Positions 60,626 through 64,000 of a stretch of DNA of 64,000 nt are shown here, piece after piece. This DNA comes from Tamarix chinensis (taxonomy: Eukaryota > Streptophyta > Magnoliopsida > Caryophyllales > Tamaricaceae), in assembly GCA_030549775.1 (NCBI GenBank), contig CM060181.1:682001-746000 (forward strand), written 5' to 3'. Below the pieces are notes generated by a model. It was given only the letters and a program-made list of their open reading frames with translations, ran no database searches and was not told the origin of the DNA. The number at the start of each line of letters is the position of its first letter. The first letter of the stretch is position 1. The translations under genes and the position numbers were made by a program.

Positions 60626-61929
60626 AGGAAATGATGGTAATTTTTGTGAGAGGAAAGTTAACCCTTAGTATTTTTTTCTTATAGGTGAATCAAGTCAAAA
60701 CCTTAAGGACGTGTAGGAGCGTGCTCCAAGACCGGTGTCGTGTTAGGTAAGGATGTAGCTAAGACTAATTATGTGTGTTATGTGCCTTGTATGCAATGTG
60801 TTATGTTATGTTGTGTACCTTATGTTATTATAATTGTTTACTTGTAGCGCAACTTGGAGTTTAGGTATGCTTATGTGACTCCTTATGGCATGTGTATAAT
60901 GACATGTATGTTGTGCTTGTAGTGTTATATGATGTGGCTGTCTAGGACGTGCATGCTAGGATGTTTTAATAATATGACATGGGGTGAAAGTATGAAAAGG
61001 GAAAAAGGGGAAGTGAGTTGACTAAAGGGATATGAGATTGACTTAATTATCTCATGATCCATGAGGGGGAAAATAAAAGGAGAATATGGAGAAAATAAAA
61101 GAGTGGGGTGAATCTTGCATGAGAAATTCTAGGGTTTGCATGTGATGTATGGAATGTGCATGAGGATGATCCTTATGTGGGAAAAGTTTTCTTAGGGTGT
61201 AAGTAAGGTAACGGAAGAGTTGTTGGGATGATTGGAGTCGTTGGGTGAACAATAGTACATACGTTGGTATAAGGTTGCATAGGAAACTTGACTAGGGTGC
61301 GGGAGGAAAACCCTAAATGGAGGAGGTTGTGAAAGTGAAATTAATGGAGGGTGAGTGGAATATAGGACAAGAGTAGAAGAATGTCATATGAAGGGTGAGT
61401 ATGAGTGTCATGGGGAAGAAATGATAGTAGGTGAATAATGGAGATGTGATATATGGGAAAAGAAAGGTGCTAGGGTTTGGGCGGTCAACTAGGGTTTTAT
61501 GGTCACATGTGTAAATAGGGCGTAAGGTGAATGATTTGGGTTGAATCTAGGTGAGATAATGTGTTTGGTGGTAAAGAAGCTTTAGTTGTGTGAGACAGAG
61601 GAAGGATGGGCCATATAGGTCCAATTAGGGTTTCGGGGAAAACCATAGGGGGCGATAGTGAAGTTGACCTTAGATGGCTTAATGAGGTGGGCCTTGATCC
61701 ACACACTTAGGATTTGGGTATTCATGATGAGTAAGTAGAAGAGGGAAATGACGTCGAGATGTGTTAGAAGGTGCAAGAGTTCCAAGGTGTAGGACGGACC
61801 CTCTTGGGAGAATAGGAGTAGATGGATGGTGTAGCCCAAAGAACGTGCATGTCTAAGGTGAAAATATATTGATTAAGAAATAATAAGATACTAATCATTT
61901 AAAGCAAAAGATTATTGAGCTGGGTCCAA

Positions 61930-62280
61930 ATCGATCCACTGGCATAATAGTGGTCAGGTGTCGGGGTGCCTTGGAAACCGATCCACTAGCACATAATAGT
62001 AGTTAGAAGTATTCTGTCTAGTACATTTTTGACCCACTGACTATAATAGTGGGGGATTCTGAGCTCAATAAACCAAACTCTAAGTTATGGTAAGACATGA
62101 AAAAGACACTATGTACGTACATTGAAATACCATGAGAGTTAAGTTAGACCGATCCACCGGCATAATAATGGCCAGGAGTATCTTGCCTTGGAGACCGATC
62201 CACGACCATATAATAGTGGTTAAGTGCATTATACCCTGTACATTTATGATCCACTAGCTATAATAATGGGGTTCATGCAC
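61930..62280 (+). repeat. tandem segments built on GATCCAC...AATAGTGG
   Basis: Phrases CGATCCACTGGCATAATAG, CGATCCACTAGCACATAATA, GACCCACTGACTATAATAG, CGATCCACCGGCATAATAA, CGATCCACGACCATATAATA and GATCCACTAGCTATAATAA recur at about 50-60 base spacing, in two triplets separated by about 110 bases. Corresponding but more diverged segments are at 26790-27130. Confidence 0.75.
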
Positions 62281-62977
62281 TCACATAAATTGATGATAAG
62301 CATGGTGTGAAATGAGTATACTGATCAGAGATTTAAAGAATAAGCTTAATCGGACTATAACATGGCCTCTATAATCTACATTGCTTGTATGATTATTTGT
62401 ATGATCATGCTTGTATTATATGCTTTCTGTGTATGACCTTAGCTGCATGGTTACCTTACTCAATACGTAGCGTACTGACCACCCGTTTCATGGGTGCTAC
62501 TCATTTCCCTGAGTAGAGGGCCCTACTGAGTTTGTGCAGATAGGAGATGCCATCTTCGATGTCTATGATACTTATGAGGCATTGGGAGGGGCTGAGAGTT
62601 GAGGTTGGACTTGACTTGGGGACCGAGAGAGACATTAGCTGGATTCACTTTTACTATTTATGTACCATTTTAGTTTGGTTTTGTTTTATCATCCTGTATA
62701 TTTTATCCCTTTGGGAACTCTAACTATGCACTCATTTGGGTTGTAATAGCTTTTATACGCACTCTAATTTCTGTACTATGAACACTTCAGTTTTTCTATG
62801 AATCATTATTTTAAATTTTTTTAAGGTTTGGTGATAACTTTTCTTTATCCTTATGGTTAGTATGAGACTACGAGACTGGTCGGGGGTCGGGCTTGTATTG
62901 ATCACGATAGTAGCACCTCCGTACTTGTGTTTGCTTGTTTAAATGAAAATTTTTAACTGTAAGTTTGGGGGTGTTAT

Positions 62978-64000
62978 AGTTGGTTTGGTCAAGGGTTTTA
63001 GGGTTGGGTGGTAGGCTTGTGGAGGGGATTTAGGGTGGTGGTTGGGTGCAGGGAGGGAGTAGGAGTGTAGGTGGTGGTCGGGGTAGGTGATCTACGACTA
63101 GGGATGACAACGGGGCGGGTCGGGCTTGGGGACGCCATCCCCATCCCCGAACCTGATAAGAAAAATAATCCCCGAACCCGACCCAATCTCCCATTTTTTT
63201 ATTGGAGATTTCTCGACCTGATACCTGTAGGGATCATATCCCCATACCCAATCCGATTTCAGATCTATTTTCTATCCCCGATTTATTCCCCGAATTTGAA
63301 ACCCGACCCAATCCTCGAAATCTGACTTTATACTTGATCCTCGATTCTCAAGCCTTTTTTTTATATTATACTTGTAATTTATATTCTATATATATATATA
63401 TATAATTATATAAAAAATATATAAAAAAATTATTCGAGGCGAGTTCGGGGATGGGGACCCCAAACCTGTCCTCATGCCGTCCCCAAAAAATGCCCCATTT
63501 AAAATCCCCGAACCCAAACCCGATCTCCAAATTCTCTCTCTAAACCCGAACTCGAACGGGAATCCCTGACGGAGCCCCGAATCTGCAGAAAAAATTTTCA
63601 TCCCTATCTATGGCTTAGTATGGCAGAGATGGTGGCTGTAGAGTTGGAAAAATGGGAGGAAGATTGGGTGGAGGAGAAGAAGGATGGGAAAAGGAGAAGA
63701 GAAGTGAGGGGGTGCTGGGGGATTTTTTGCCAAGGGAGGTAAGGTGGTGGTGGGGGAGGTTCTAGGGAGTTGATTAGTGGCTGTGGAGGTGGCGAAAGAG
63801 GAAGGAGGGCGGAGGATGGTGGTGGTGCAGGGTGGAGGCTGAGAAGGAAGGAAAAGAAAAGAGAGGGAGGGAAGGAGTCTGCAGGGGCGAGTGGGGGTGA
63901 TGGGGTGGTGCAAGGAGGTTGAAGGGGTGTCAAGAAGGTGGCTTCGGTGGTCAGCTAGGCGTTAGAGGTGGTGGTTGAGGGTGGTGGAGATAAGAAAATG
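62978..64000 (-). repeat. G-rich region, probable minus-strand LTR leader
   Basis: Plus strand is GGTGGTGG/GGAGG-rich; the minus strand therefore reads as CT- and Pro-codon-rich sequence like the LTR leaders at 24640-25640, 28485-28830 and 59290-59700. It is split by the hAT MITE at 63099-63606. The overlapping minus frames at 63604-63933 (Pro/Ser-rich) are not supported as genes. Confidence 0.4.
63099..63606. mobile_element. hAT-type MITE (second copy, 508 bp)
   Basis: Left end TAGGGATGACAACGGGG and right end TTTTCATCCCTA are inverted repeats matching the ends of the element at 10389-10813. The flanks TCTACGAC (63091-63098) and TCTATGGC (63607-63614) agree at six of eight positions, a decayed 8-bp target duplication. 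The interior is rich in CCCCGA/ACCCGA motifs on one side and GTTCGGGGATGGGGA on the other. An (AT)n run lies near 63387-63410. Confidence 0.82.

Larger units (their letters stand above)
59245..62977 (+). repeat. long gypsy-type LTR fragment, family B copy 2
   Basis: Ends GGGGGTGTTATA at 62977, followed by GTTGGTTTGGTC, a plausible decayed PBS. Shares with 24403-27628 a C-rich leader, an ACCGGTGTC..TAAGGAT block near 60731, AATAGTGG-bearing tandem segments, and GTAGCGTACTGACCACCC then ATGGGTGCTACTCATT near 62467-62505. The left end is truncated at the copia remnant. The long Leu-only and Tyr-rich frames at 60159-60627 are microsatellite artefacts. Confidence 0.65.

Noticed and set aside
60337..60627. 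96-codon poly-Leu open frame and the overlapping Tyr/Thr-rich frame
   Set aside because: Both are direct translations of a triplet microsatellite; no promoter, domain or codon variety supports a gene.

Overview
This is a plant nuclear genomic window: AT-rich, gene-poor and packed with old transposable elements. Evidence for a plant includes retrotransposon primer-binding sites matching the initiator-methionine tRNA, chromodomain and other plant-type Ty3/gypsy lineages, Ty1/copia remnants, a PIF/Harbinger element with a Myb-like partner ORF, Stowaway-type and hAT-type MITEs, and GT-AG introns in a plant-type gene. No bacterial operon, CRISPR array or tRNA/rRNA gene was seen. The species cannot be named from the sequence alone.

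Layout. 1-4.2 kb: 3' part of a chromodomain Ty3/gypsy element with a short 3' LTR. 6.2-9.0 kb: decayed two-gene PIF/Harbinger element carrying a Stowaway MITE. 9.1-12 kb: decayed Ty1/copia element interrupted by a 425-bp hAT-type MITE with a perfect 8-bp target duplication. 12.6-13.3 kb: degenerate tandem repeat. 14.1-14.5 kb (minus): first coding exon of a ubiquitin-activating enzyme E1, with no further exons in the window. 18.5-24.4 kb: Ty3/gypsy element with two LTRs and disabled catalytic sites. 24.4-34.5 kb: a long LTR fragment (family B) abutted by a large LARD-like element with a 4.6-kb LTR and only 1.5 kb of non-coding interior.

36.8-39.0 kb (plus): the one apparently intact gene, a six-exon TAF15/FET-type RNA-binding protein of 456 aa (Gly-rich region, RanBP2 zinc finger, RRM, RGG tail), with a plausible TATA box and telo-box. 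41.2-42.1 kb (minus): copia 3' end and LTR. 43.5-48.7 kb (minus): long LTR joined to gypsy gag/protease remnants. 48.7-50.5 kb: another LTR start on plus. 54.5-56.8 kb: SIRE-like copia LTR. 58.5-59.2 kb: second Stowaway copy and a minus-strand copia RNase H remnant. 59.2-63.0 kb: second family B LTR, carrying a ~0.9-kb trinucleotide microsatellite. 63.1-63.6 kb: second hAT-type MITE of the same terminal type as the one at 10.4 kb.

The history appears to be repeated nested insertion around a small gene island (TAF15) and a broken E1 locus. I found no convincing new biological system. The most notable items are the LARD-like element, the orphan E1 exon, the paired hAT MITEs and the repeat architecture inside the long LTRs. 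All alignments were done by eye, so LTR boundaries other than those with clear TG/CA ends and a PBS are approximate.
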